In this document: in pieces, positions 55,201 through 64,000 of the stretch
Position numbering within the stretch: the stretch's first letter is position 1
How the letters are laid out: every line of letters starts with the position of its first letter
Origin: Ulva prolifera
Lineage: Eukaryota; Chlorophyta; Ulvophyceae; Ulvales; Ulvaceae
Direction of reading: 5' to 3'
Length of the DNA stretch: 64,000 nt
Assembly: GCA_023078555.1 (NCBI GenBank)
Contig: CM041200.1
Coordinates: 8,672,807 to 8,736,806 of the forward strand
Translations under genes and position numbers: made by a program
The notes under the pieces: generated by a model
Told to the model about the DNA's origin: nothing
The model's database searches: none
What the model saw: the letters and a program-made list of their open reading frames with translations, nothing else

Positions 55201-58200
55201 AGGTGCCATCGAGTGTGTAAAGTTTGTGGGTACAAACGGGAGAAACCACACATGCCCACAGTGGCGATGTCAACGCTGCAAATAGCACAGCACGCAGCAC
55301 GCAGAGCATGGATGGCCTGGTGCGCACGAGCGTTGGCGGCCGGGGCATCAGCGCGACGTTGCCGCCGAGGCCGTCTGTGGTCCCGGAGTCCGAGGCGACA
55401 CCCCTGAGGCCACGGCCGCCGCCGCCGCGCGCCCGCCCAACGCGGCGGCCCACCGCCGCCGCCACCGCCATGATCACCAGCAGCACGACTACGGAGAGGC
55501 CGACCACGAGGAGGACGTTGCGGTCGGCGTGGCCGCCGCCGCCGGCCCCGACGCCGGCGGCGCGGCGCGCGGCTGCCTGCTCGGAGGACCGCACGTGCGA
55601 GAAGTTCGGCCAGACGTTGGCGCGCCGCGAGGGGATCCAGAGGTCCGTCGGCGGTGCCACGATGGCCTCCGGCGGCCGCTTCGGCAGCACGCTCTTCATG
55701 TGGACAAACCAGGAGTCATTGCTGAACAGGACCGGCGAAGCGGGGACGAACGAGCCGGTGTCTGCACAGCAGCGCCTGCGCCGTCAATCCCGCTCCCCGG
55801 GACGGGGTCTGGACGCTGACATCTGCCTTACCTCTTGTTCACGGACCAGAAGCTCACGGTCACCTGGTCGAGGCCTGAGAGTGCAGCGGCCTGGCCGGGC
55901 AACGAATGGACAGACGGTCGATGCTCGCTGACTGTGCGCGTGTGACGAGGACGAAGGCGACAGGGCAACAGGCATGACACCGCAAGCCGCTCACGAGCCA
56001 GCCGCAGGAAGAAGATAAGTTGCCGAGCACGCACCGGAGTAATCGAACTGGCCGTATGCCTCATCATACAAGAAATCGTCCTCAACGTAGAAGATCTCGG
56101 CAGGCGCGTAGTCGCCGCCTCCAGCCGTGGCAGCGTCCGGCGGCAGCCGCTCGCGCTTGACGTTCCGGCCGGCGCCCCCCGCAAGAGACACCGTTTCCGC
56201 AGGCCCGATTGGATGGAAGATCCATGCGTCGTCCGAGTCGGCGGTGACCCAGACGTCGCCCTCGGCCACGACGTCGCGGAACGTCGTGCGGTCGAACTTG
56301 ACAATCCCTCCGCTGCCGACCTCGACGACGCCGCCCGCGACAGCGACGTTCTGGAGCATGCTGCGGCTGAAGTGTATGGACGACTCGAACATGACGTGGA
56401 AGGGTTGGGCGCCACCGTAGAGGTCCGCGAAGATGCACTCTGAAGGGCACGCAGAGGCCTCAGCGATTTGGGGGGCCGGGGAATGAAAGTTTCACGGGAA
56501 AGTAACACTTCTTGTTCCCTGGTGTTCATGACAATGTGGAATGGACGGAGCGAAACGTGATTCAGGAGATTCCAGAAGCGCTTGCGTGGCGGTGTGAAAA
56601 AAGCACACACTAGTACTGAGGTAGTCCAACAGAGAACCTACGGCGGGGGCGCGAGGTGAATGGGGCATCCCGGGCCTACAACGACTCGACCTCAAGGCCT
56701 AGACCGCGAGCTCCATGGCACACGTGTGGAGGGTGTGATTCGCTGTGGTTTGCCGTGAGCGTCGGCTGGGGCACCTGGCACATTGTTCATGCAGCAGTGG
56801 CCACCGGGAATTATATTCAAAATCAAAATCCGCAGACACACTTGCATGGGGGCGCAGCCTGTGGCGACCCCGCCTGGTGGTGGGCCCCAGCACGGCCTGG
56901 TCAGGCCTGACTGTAAGTATGCACAGACATATGCATGCATGTGTACATGACCCCGTCAACAGGGACATCAACAAAAATCCAGAAAGCCAGTAACAGGGGG
57001 CGAACGGGCCAGACAAATTCGATCCACAATGGCCACTGTTGACTGGCACGGACTTCGTCTGCTGGAGACTTGATGCATACATGCATATGGCCATGCACAC
57101 GGGCATGCATGCCGGTGCACCGATCATGCATGCACACATGCATTGCAACTATGCCTGCAGCCCCGCCGCCGGTCGCGCGTGCGGACGCGGCGCGGCCACC
57201 TGCGACTGCTCCGGCCGCCGACGCCGATGCCGGACACAGCGCCCAGACGGGGCGCCACGCGCCAGACGCAGCGCAGGCTGCGGCCCTGGCGGCGGCAGCG
57301 GCGCCGGGTGGCCAGGATCCGGCGGGGCCTGGGGAGCAGGCCGCTGCCGCGCAGGCGACGGCGCTGGAGCGGGTGTTCAGGGCGGTGGCCCAGGAGACAC
57401 TGGGGGACATCATGTTTATGCCACCGGGTGACGCTTTGTGCATAGGGGATGTGTCGGTTGTGAACCCCTGTGCTGATTCCTATTGCGGCCGTGCGGCCCG
57501 AGAGGACGGGGGTGCTGCGGAGACGCGGGACGTGCAGAAACGCACTGCTTATCGTTTGTACGGCCCTGATGCGTATAGTTTTGTGCCGTTATCGCATGAG
57601 CCGCATGGTCGCTTGGGACGGCCTGCCATGAATCACTTGTATTGGCTGGCGGAGGTTGCGTCTCGGTGTGGTGTGGTGAACCGTGCTGTGTTTGTGACGA
57701 ATGCTCTGCGCCGCTTGAGTTTGGCTTTGTGCAAAGGGAATGCTTATGTGCTCTGTGCGGGGCTTCAATCCTTCACTGGAATTACCGGCAGGGCCGTGGT
57801 GCGCGCTCGTGCGCTGCCTAATGCCATGACTGAGTGGATTTGCGAGTGGATTGCAAGAAATGGCTCGATGCCCGGCCTCTGTCTTTTGTAACCACAAACT
57901 TGCGTGTGTGCAGCCAGCCACACGATGCTGTGGCATTCACCGCAGCACAAGCTCGACACGCAGAAGCAGATGTGCGGACGCAGCGCATCGTCGTGCGGGA
58001 TCGCCACGGCATGATCATGACGCCGTCGTGGCCGTGCGCGGGGGGGGGGGGGGGGGGGGGGGGGGGTCCGCTGACACATCACGGCCGCTGCGCGCTGTCC
58101 TCATGAGGCCTCACGACACACACCCGCCGACCCCCACAGCACAGACCGCACCTTCCGCGAGCACCTGGCTCCCCCGCCGCGACTCGAGCACCTGGCTCTG

Positions 58201-59284
58201 GCCGCGGCGCTCCCCTTGCACCGTCACGTTTGTCATGTACACCTGCGCCGCAGGCACCTCGTCGTCGCGGTCGCTCTCGGATCGCGGGGCCTGCCAGCCG
58301 AGCTCAAACAGCGTGAAGTCCGGGTTGACGCGAGTGCGCTGCACCCGGAGGTAGAGGTTGTCGAGCCACTGCTGCCCCGAGAGGAACTGCAGAACGGAGT
58401 CTCCGGCGACGATGAGACACTGTAGAGGCTTGAACGGCAGCGGGGGGGGCAGGGTGAGGAGGTCCGTGGCCACAAGGTCCGCCGCCGCGCTCGTGTTAGG
58501 GCAGTTTCCCTGCACAGCCACGATAGCGGCCGTGAATCAGTGTCTTTGTGGGTGTGGATGGAACGTTCGAACTTCGATGGCTGCCACACGGTGGGTACAG
58601 CGGACATGGCATGCGAAGAGGATACAAAGGGAACGACGCGGTTGGGGCATGCATGTGCATCAGACATGTGGCCACTGGGGCGGGATTTGCCCACAGAGAT
58701 ACACAGCTGGATTGCACGATGTGGAGAGGTGACACGTTCAGGAGAGGAGTGATGCGGAGGTGCTGCCGTGCGTCCATCTGCGGTCAAGTGGAGTGTGGCT
58801 ATGCTTGAGGTGCACAGCACCGGAGAGGAATGGGGCCGTGAAGTGGCGAGTGAGATGCCGGGGTAGGCATGCATAGACACCATGCGGGGTGGAAGGGCAT
58901 GGGGAGGGGGCCGTTGAAGGTTTGAGAAAGGATGGAGGCGGACCCGTATGGATCGGGTCTGAGCCTTGACGTACATCAGGTGTGTGCGCTTGTCTGAGAT
59001 GGGATTCCGCAATGCAAACGGCGCCTGCGTGACAGTCCTGTTGAGGCTCGTCAGGTCGAGGTGGCTGCGGATCTCTATGTCTCGGGCTCCTTCAATAATG
59101 GCCTGCTGGAGCTCTGCAGCTGTGTGGACTATGGTCAGACCTTCGTCTTCCACAGGCTCCATGACGGGTGCCACCTCGGGCATGGCATAGACCCCCCCGT
59201 ACGCCTCCGGCGGTTCAGCGTCATCAAAGTAGTCCAGCGTTGCGTCGTCGTATGTGTCATCGGGTGGGCCCCCAGGCACTTGTC
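51614..59284 (-). CDS. Receptor-like protein kinase with single membrane span
   Basis: Probable surface receptor Ser/Thr kinase. Exons, minus: 59284-58944, 58509-58152, 56439-56031, 55927-55832, 55775-55328, 54888-53307, 52878-52499, 52292-51951 and 51799-51614; about 1380 residues in continuous phase. The initiator and signal-peptide exon were not found. The ectodomain begins acidic, then carries TAAELQQAIIEGARDIEIRS and RNPISDKRTHLMYVKAQTRS followed by IRGNC, a pattern seen in Chlorella-type receptor kinases, and beta-rich repeats. A single span NVLLVVGLSVVVLLVIMAVA is followed by an Arg-rich stop-transfer, a ~520-residue Ser/Thr/Ala-rich juxtamembrane region and a charged helix (RRSEERAIHRELQRIERLLN). 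The kinase has ACAMKFF (lysine), HRDLKPSN, DFG, APE and DMWALGVMAFELLTG, so catalytic residues are complete, but the glycine loop is degenerate (VLGQAIIQF). The 1.7-kb second intron holds a LINE remnant. Ligand unknown. Confidence 0.85.
57070..57891 (+). pseudogene. LINE retrotransposon remnant (C-terminal part of RT polyprotein)
   Basis: A plus-strand frame encodes, from about 57440, GDVSVVNPCADSYCGRAA, then KRTAYRLYGPDAYSFVPLSH, EPHGRLGRPAMNHL and LALCKGNAY. This matches the conserved C-terminal region after the reverse transcriptase in LINE-type elements of algae and animals. The D...K...E spacing resembles a PD-(D/E)XK-like nuclease, which is an inference. The reverse transcriptase domain itself is absent, so this is a 5'-truncated copy. 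It ends TCTTTTGTAA, like the short elements elsewhere in the window. The Ala/Pro-rich first half may be host or linker sequence. It lies antisense inside the second intron of the receptor-like kinase gene. No target-site duplication was found. Confidence 0.7.
58040..58066. repeat. G27 homopolymer
   Basis: An uninterrupted run of 27 G residues in the kinase gene's second intron, about 150 bases past the LINE remnant and about 85 bases inside the intron from its 5' splice site at 58151. Confidence 0.95.
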
Positions 59285-61428
59285 CTGTGTCATGCAGCGC
59301 CCTGGCGTGCTGCTTCAGGACTGCAGAATCATGGGCCGCTCTGCCGTCACCACTGACTCGCGCGTGGTCCCAGGGCATCGGCGACAGTTGCTGTGACCTT
59401 TGAGAATTGTGCTGACGGTCAAAACCTTCCCAAGGTTGGCCATGGTCCTGCAAGCATGCACCTCGAGCTGCAGCAACGCTGAGTTGGTGGACCTGCCTGC
59501 CTGTGCCAAGTAGGCCTCGTATGCAGGAATTACACATCTTAAAACTGATTTAGCTCAAATGACATGTCCGCGCGGTTGATGGAACCGCCGACGTGCGACG
59601 CAAACGATCCGCGAGCAATCAACAGTCGCAGTGTCGGCACATTGCCGAAGAACACCATAGCCTCATGTCTAATAGATTCATCATACTGTCGGATGCATTG
59701 ATTGAGTGAATTGTGGGGACCGTCGGCCGGTCTGCGAGTGTAGACAGAAAACTCCTCGGTGCTCACACCACCTCGTCTGCATGTCAACGACAGACTACTG
59801 GAGCATAGAAGGAACTGACATTCACACCTCCGCGGTCTCCAAGCCTTCTTGCAGCAACGCGTGTGCTTGAAGCAGCGCCGGGCGATGATGCGCCTGGCTG
59901 GATGGCATCAAGAAGCCAATCGACGACACGAATTCACATCAAAAATTGCAGCCCAGAAGTTTGTACTTGCCTTCTTGAGGTTGTGCCGCTTCCCACGCGG
60001 TCCGTGGAAGCGACACTGTGGCTGCCCTCGAAAGGGCTGTGCGTGGGTGTCCCGGCCGCTCAGGTGAACACACAGATCCACAGCAGCGCAACAAATCAGC
60101 AGACTACAATTTGCAACGGAGCTTGGATCGAGACGGACTGACGCCACTCGCAGGCGGAATGGATCATGCTTGGTGCGCTGTACGTCGCATCAATGTGTGC
60201 GGTCCAGCTCGCAGCCCGACGTCAAACATGCGCGAGTCTTCTGGACAATGCCGGCACAATGAAACTTGCCGTGCGCATCCGCGTATTTCTGCCTCAGTGG
60301 CGACGTTCGAACGCTCATGCTGCATATGCATTCCTCTCAGGAGCAACGGCCACATATGCATGCGACGAAAATGTTCGTGGCAATGCATATACAGCTGTGT
60401 ACTGTACCGCCGTGAGGTGTCATAAACCACGGTACGTCGGAACCCTCCCGCGGCACCTACACGGCCACGCACACACCGCACAGGTAGGCGGACCGTCGCA
60501 GCACGTACATGTACGAAGCATGCGAATGGACGCAGCTGGGTCGCGACAGCAGTCGCCATCGCCGCAGCTGCCCGCAAAATCACCGCGAATCCCTTCGAAT
60601 TCTCGCAACGGCCCGACGGTCTTCACAGCCTGCAGGGCGTCGCATGCATATTCATGCTGCAGCCATGCGGCCACATACATGGGCAGTAATACCTCCACCG
60701 CAGCATCATTCTACTGATCGCTGCCCCAGGCCTTTGAACGCGGACGCCTGGGCGGCTGGATTTGGATCGCTGGAGGTCTCTGCAAGATGCAAGCTTGCCG
60801 CACGCTGGGGGCAGCGCATGATGCTGCAGACTCCTGCATACAAACCATTGTTGTGCACAATCTTGTGTTGTGTTTTTGTTCCTGCATGCCAGCTGCCATC
60901 AACAGGGACCATGGCAGTCCTGCCGTGCATAGGCTAGGGCAGTGTTGGGCTGCCTTGCATCATGTTTGTTGCTGCTACACAGAAATTCGACCCCCATGTT
61001 TTCAATGATGTTCTACTTCACTGGCACACATATATATGTGATTCATATTCGTCCCGGACGGTCAAGCACTTGGCTTTGGCCCAATCGCATGTACGAGATC
61101 AAATTCTCTGGACAACGCTGACCAGGGTGCCATCAGTGCATCGCTATTCATGGACTAAGCACTATGTAATCACGCATACAAACACATCGGGCGCGCTGAA
61201 TAAAAAAGAGCCTGGAGACGAGCCTGAAGACGTTGAGACCGCGTCCGCCTGATCCCCAAATGTGCCATGACACTGGGGCGCATGTAATTACTGCCACAGC
61301 CAGTACAATACATAGTGCCTGGCAGCATGAGGGAGGTGCACAATCTGCAAACGCTGCAAGGGCCATTGCATGGGATACGGTGCTCCATACTATCTGGTAG
61401 ATATACGTAGCTACGGAGGGCACCACAA

Positions 61429-61460
61429 GTAAATTCAGATTTATTTTACTTTACTTTACA
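61429..61460 (+). repeat. Solo repeat tail with (TTTAC)n
   Basis: GTAAATTCAGATTTA is followed by three TTTAC units. It matches the terminal motif of the repeat at 49813-50004 and the solo copy at 1881-1905. Confidence 0.5.
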
Positions 61461-61987
61461 TCCCCCTGACTGCCTGGCTGAACGAGGGAGGGGTGCCCGG
61501 TTCCTTTTGCCTTTTGGGTGCCCGCTGCGTGGTCCTGCAAGTCACTAGCTATTTCCTTCGATTTTCCTAGGTGGCCATGGTGCACAGCCGTACGTCTCCC
61601 TGGCTCGTCCACATCCCAGCTATCACATGCATGCCGACTTGCCGCATGTGCCCCGGCCGGCCGGCCCTCCAGAACAGGGCAGGGCGTCGCTCGCCTCCCC
61701 TGAGCACGGCGCCCCTGGGGCCAACTTGGTTGAACGTGCATGGGCATGCATGCACCGGTTGCTCTGGAGCCACTTGCGTCTATCGATAGATCTGTGCGTG
61801 TCCGTGCTTGTTAACTTTTCCGAAACGAATAATCTGGAGGCCTAGGCGTGCGTGGCGCCGCCCAGCTGCAACGACTCGGAGGTCCCAGCTGCAATGAGGT
61901 CCCAAGTTTCATGCGGCCTACCAGCATTGCTGCAACTGGAGGGGGGGGGTTGGTTGGGGAGCGGGGGGTTGGGGCGCTCTGCTAGAG

Positions 61988-62211
61988 ATGTACAGTAGAG
62001 CAAATCTGCAGTGACTGAGCCATATCCTATTGGACACTGATAACTTCGAGTTAACGGGACCACATATGCCGAATGGGCACCGGTGAACCACCTGGACACC
62101 CCCCTCAGACGACCGTACGCAACTCACAGGGCCTCCTCCTGTGCTAAGTGCCACTCAGTGATCATGAGGTGGTCACGTACGGCCGTTTTGATTCCCCAAA
62201 GCGCACGCATC
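61988..62211 (-). repeat. Dispersed ~190-bp repeat, copy B
   Basis: Inverted relative to copy A at 49813-50004 and about 85% identical by eye. It carries an extra ~15 bases before the TTAGCACAGGAGGAGG block and four extra bases after GGTTCACC. Its tail (GCAGATTTGCTCTACTGTAC) is more diverged than that of copy A. Confidence 0.8.
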
Positions 62212-62234
62212 GGACCCACGACCTCCTCAGACGG

Positions 62235-62315
62235 GGATGTATTTATAGATTATATATTTTCTATATTATATGTATATAGTAAAATATATGTATGTATAAA
62301 GAATTTTTTTTTTAA
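62235..62315. other. AT-rich pocket
   Basis: About 80 bases of nearly pure A/T, including TATATA-rich sequence and a run of ten T, in an otherwise GC-balanced region beside repeat copy B. It could be a low-melting regulatory or replication site or a decayed element tail; nothing decides between these. Confidence 0.5.
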
Positions 62316-62452
62316 AACCTGGCCAGCTGTAGGCCTGCCCGGGTGCTCTGACAATCGCACGGTCATATTTTCGTTTGGAAGAGATTCTTTTGCTGTGTGT
62401 GCGTGCCAAACCCTCTTCACTAACCTGTCAAATATCTGCCCAAGGCGCAAAA

Positions 62453-62467
62453 GGGGGGGGGGGGGGG
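62453..62467. repeat. G15 homopolymer
   Basis: A run of 15 G residues outside recognised genes. Confidence 0.9.
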
Positions 62468-62702
62468 ATGGGGCATTGTTCGCTTTGCGCGGCCATGGTT
62501 CTCGTGCAGTGTACAAGGCCTCTAGTACTGGCTGGTGCACTTGCCGCGTTGTACATGTAGACCAGTGCTCTGCATGGCTTGAAAGCCAGATTTGGCCACC
62601 AAAGCCGGCATACACACTTCCAATTGCTTTCCACCTGCAAAGTAGTGCTGTGCCAATGTTGTCTGCAAGGGCGCTCGAACTGACGCGGGCGGGCTAGCCT
62701 CA

Positions 62703-62801
62703 CATCTTGGTACTTTGAAGTACCAAAAACGTACCCATCTTGGTACTTCTCAAAACGTACTTCTCAAAACGTACCCATCTTGGTACTTTGAAGTACCAAA
62801 A
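62703..62801. repeat. Tandem repeat with internal palindrome
   Basis: Units beginning CATCTTGGTACTT start at 62703, 62736 and 62776. The first and third contain the near-palindrome GGTACTTTGAAGTACC; the middle one carries two copies of TTCTCAAAACGTAC instead. Confidence 0.8.
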
Positions 62802-63273
62802 GTGTGTGAAATTATTGAGAGACGGCACATGCGCTGCTCTGCTGCCGCAGCCTCCGCGGCCCCCCACAAAGGCACGGACCCTGGACCAGAGATGGAAGAG
62901 GACAGATGTCTATCAGAACAAGGACAAGCACATGTGTTGACGAGCCTTGCATGCATACGTGCACATAGCACCGCCCCGCCCTGGCTCTCACTGCCCTACA
63001 CATCACAGCACGTACTCTGTACGTACCTCTGTTTATTCACGGTCACCAACAGAGCTCAAAGAGGTGCAGGAAATGGAAAACATAATACTACGCCAAATGT
63101 GCGGCAGGGAGGGGCGGTGCTGTCAGCGGCACCTGCAACTGTGGTCTAGATAATAGATCTATTGGGCCTTCAGCTTCCCTGCAATCCTGGCATGGATTTG
63201 CTGAATGTCCAACCCCCATCTCGACCCCCATCAACTGTCTGGGTCGCCGGGCCCCCAAACCCAGCAGTGCAAT

Positions 63274-63999
63274 TCAACATGATAGAGAAAAGTTTGCCTT
63301 GGCGAGGTGCAGAGCAGTGATGCCCGAGTGGAGTTGGAGGGAGACACATTGCATCGGCGCCATGCACTTGAGCCACGGGTCCTCGGGCGGCGGGAGGGTG
63401 ACGCTGTCAACGCGCCGCATGCTGCCGAGGGCGGCCACAGCACGCAGCGCGGCGCAGAATGGCTGCTGGGTGAGCGAGTCGAGGGAGGCGGAGCGGCTGG
63501 AATTGATGGCGGGGTGGGCTACGGTGACGGCGGCCACATGCATGCGGCGCGGCAGCGTGGCGAGCTGGGTGTCCAGAGGGGCTGCCCAGACGCGCAGCAC
63601 GCGCAGCAGGAGGTGCCCCGGCAGGGCCTCGAGTGCCTGCAGGGGCGATGCGGCGGTGTCGGCGTGAGCGATTGTGGGCAACTGGCATTTGATAGTCCTG
63701 ATACTGGCGTGCTGCGGCAGGCCGGGTGGCCGCGTGAGCGCGAGCCGTGATCTGCCCGTCAGTGTCACGAAGGCAACAGGCCATCGGGATCCCGTCACCC
63801 ATGCACGCGACCCATGCATGTGATGAGGCCCATAGCGACCGCGCCTCAGACATGCGCACGCTCCGTCCCAGTGCATGCAGACATGTGTGCGCCGGGGGGC
63901 TCGCTGGCCCAGAGGCATGCTCACCCACACACACCGTTCGGACCTGGTGCAGACGCCAGCCGAACCACTACCTTCACACAGAGATCCGAACGAGACCAC
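63274..63999 (-). CDS. Possible leucine-rich protein, partial
   Basis: A minus-strand frame open to the window edge. From about 63760 down it reads as plausible protein: LQALEALPGHLLLRVLRVWA, RRMHVAAVTVAHPAINSS, AALRAVAALGSMRRVDSVTL and ending near SLQLHSGITALHLAKANF. The spacing of Leu and other hydrophobic residues resembles leucine-rich repeats or an F-box/LRR protein, but no canonical repeat is clean. The last codons before the stop may be intronic, since AAG|GCAAAC at 63301 could be a GC donor. Upstream exons lie outside the window. Confidence 0.35.
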   Translation of the reverse strand: MVSFGSLCEGSGSAGVCTRSERCVWVSMPLGQRAPRRTHVCMHWDGACACLRRGRYGPHHMHGSRAWVTGSRWPVAFVTLTGRSRLALTRPPGLPQHASIRTIKCQLPTIAHADTAASPLQALEALPGHLLLRVLRVWAAPLDTQLATLPRRMHVAAVTVAHPAINSSRSASLDSLTQQPFCAALRAVAALGSMRRVDSVTLPPPEDPWLKCMAPMQCVSLQLHSGITALHLAKANFSLSC

Positions 64000-64000
64000 G

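Larger units (their letters stand above)
59285..63273. other. No confident gene; several repeats
   Basis: The kinase gene's missing first exon is expected in the first part. A short minus-strand frame ending at 59539 (VFFGNVPTLRLLIARGSF) could be an exon of another gene but has no support beyond composition. Repeats at 61429-61460, 61988-62211, 62453-62467 and 62703-62801 and an AT-rich pocket at 62235-62315 fill the rest. Confidence 0.35.

Noticed and set aside
60164-60583. Arg-rich minus-strand frame resembling a mitochondrial presequence
   Set aside because: It has no conserved blocks, splice support or polyadenylation signal; composition alone is not enough.

Overview
The window is nuclear DNA of a photosynthetic eukaryote, most likely a core chlorophyte green alga (Trebouxiophyceae or a relative; this is an inference). 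The reasons are a nucleus-encoded plastid Rieske protein (petC) with a transit peptide, spliced genes with very GC-rich exons, UGUAA-type polyadenylation signals just after several stop codons, a secreted proline-rich protein of the HRGP/pherophorin kind, and a receptor-like kinase with the ectodomain style seen in Chlorella-type algae. Nothing supports a bacterial, viral or organellar origin. The genus cannot be named from the sequence.

Layout. 3.5-5.0 kb (minus): secreted proline-rich extracellular-matrix protein. 5-11.6 kb: no recognised gene; one short mobile element, a palindrome and GT-rich repeats. 11.7-18.2 kb (minus): gamma-adaptin of the AP-1 clathrin adaptor, nine exons assembled with consistent reading phase, only the first exon missing. 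18.3-19.8 kb (minus): unknown gene, four exons seen, close upstream of AP-1 gamma. 21.97-24.5 and 28.45-30.95 kb (minus): two tandem nucleotide-sugar/triose-phosphate transporter (TPT/SLC35) paralogues with identical intron positions. 26.2 kb (minus): last exon of an unknown gene. 31.7-32.9 kb (minus): predicted plastid membrane protein. 34.7-35.4 kb (plus): unknown gene. 36.4-37.1 kb (plus): RING-finger protein. 38.7-39.7 kb (plus): Ala/Pro-rich protein with a nuclear-localisation-like tail. 40.1-40.5 kb (plus): two exons of an unknown gene. 41.7-43.7 kb (plus): petC. 46.0-47.1 kb (minus): intronless multi-pass membrane protein. 49.0-49.4 kb (minus): C-terminal exons of an unknown gene. 51.6-59.3 kb (minus): receptor-like Ser/Thr kinase, with a LINE remnant lying antisense in one of its introns. 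63.3-64.0 kb (minus): possible leucine-rich protein, cut by the window edge.

The genes are unrelated housekeeping or accessory functions (Golgi/vesicle traffic and sugar transport, photosynthetic electron transport, cell wall, signalling) and do not form a pathway. Their introns share a habit: many 5' splice sites read GTGCG rather than GTAAG.

The most unusual content is the repeat fraction. There are two ~70-80 bp elements (8.4 and 48.8 kb) with clear 11-12 bp target-site duplications and intron-like ends. A second family ends in TTGTCCTTGTAA; one ~187 bp copy has a perfect 13 bp duplication inside an AP-1 gamma intron, and another copy is reduced to about 11 bases. In three of the four insertions the duplicated target contains CACAG or CAACAG immediately after the TGTAA end, so it looks like a 3' splice site. 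These could be introner-like elements or short retroelements. Other oddities are long perfect palindromes (notably a 54-bp one at 26.6 kb followed by a cloverleaf-like structure), C or G homopolymers up to 30 bases, a perfect 7 x 23 bp minisatellite, and a dispersed ~190 bp repeat pair with a conserved tail. Gene models were spliced by eye: exon junctions are those where GT(or GC)-AG sites, phase and family alignment agree.
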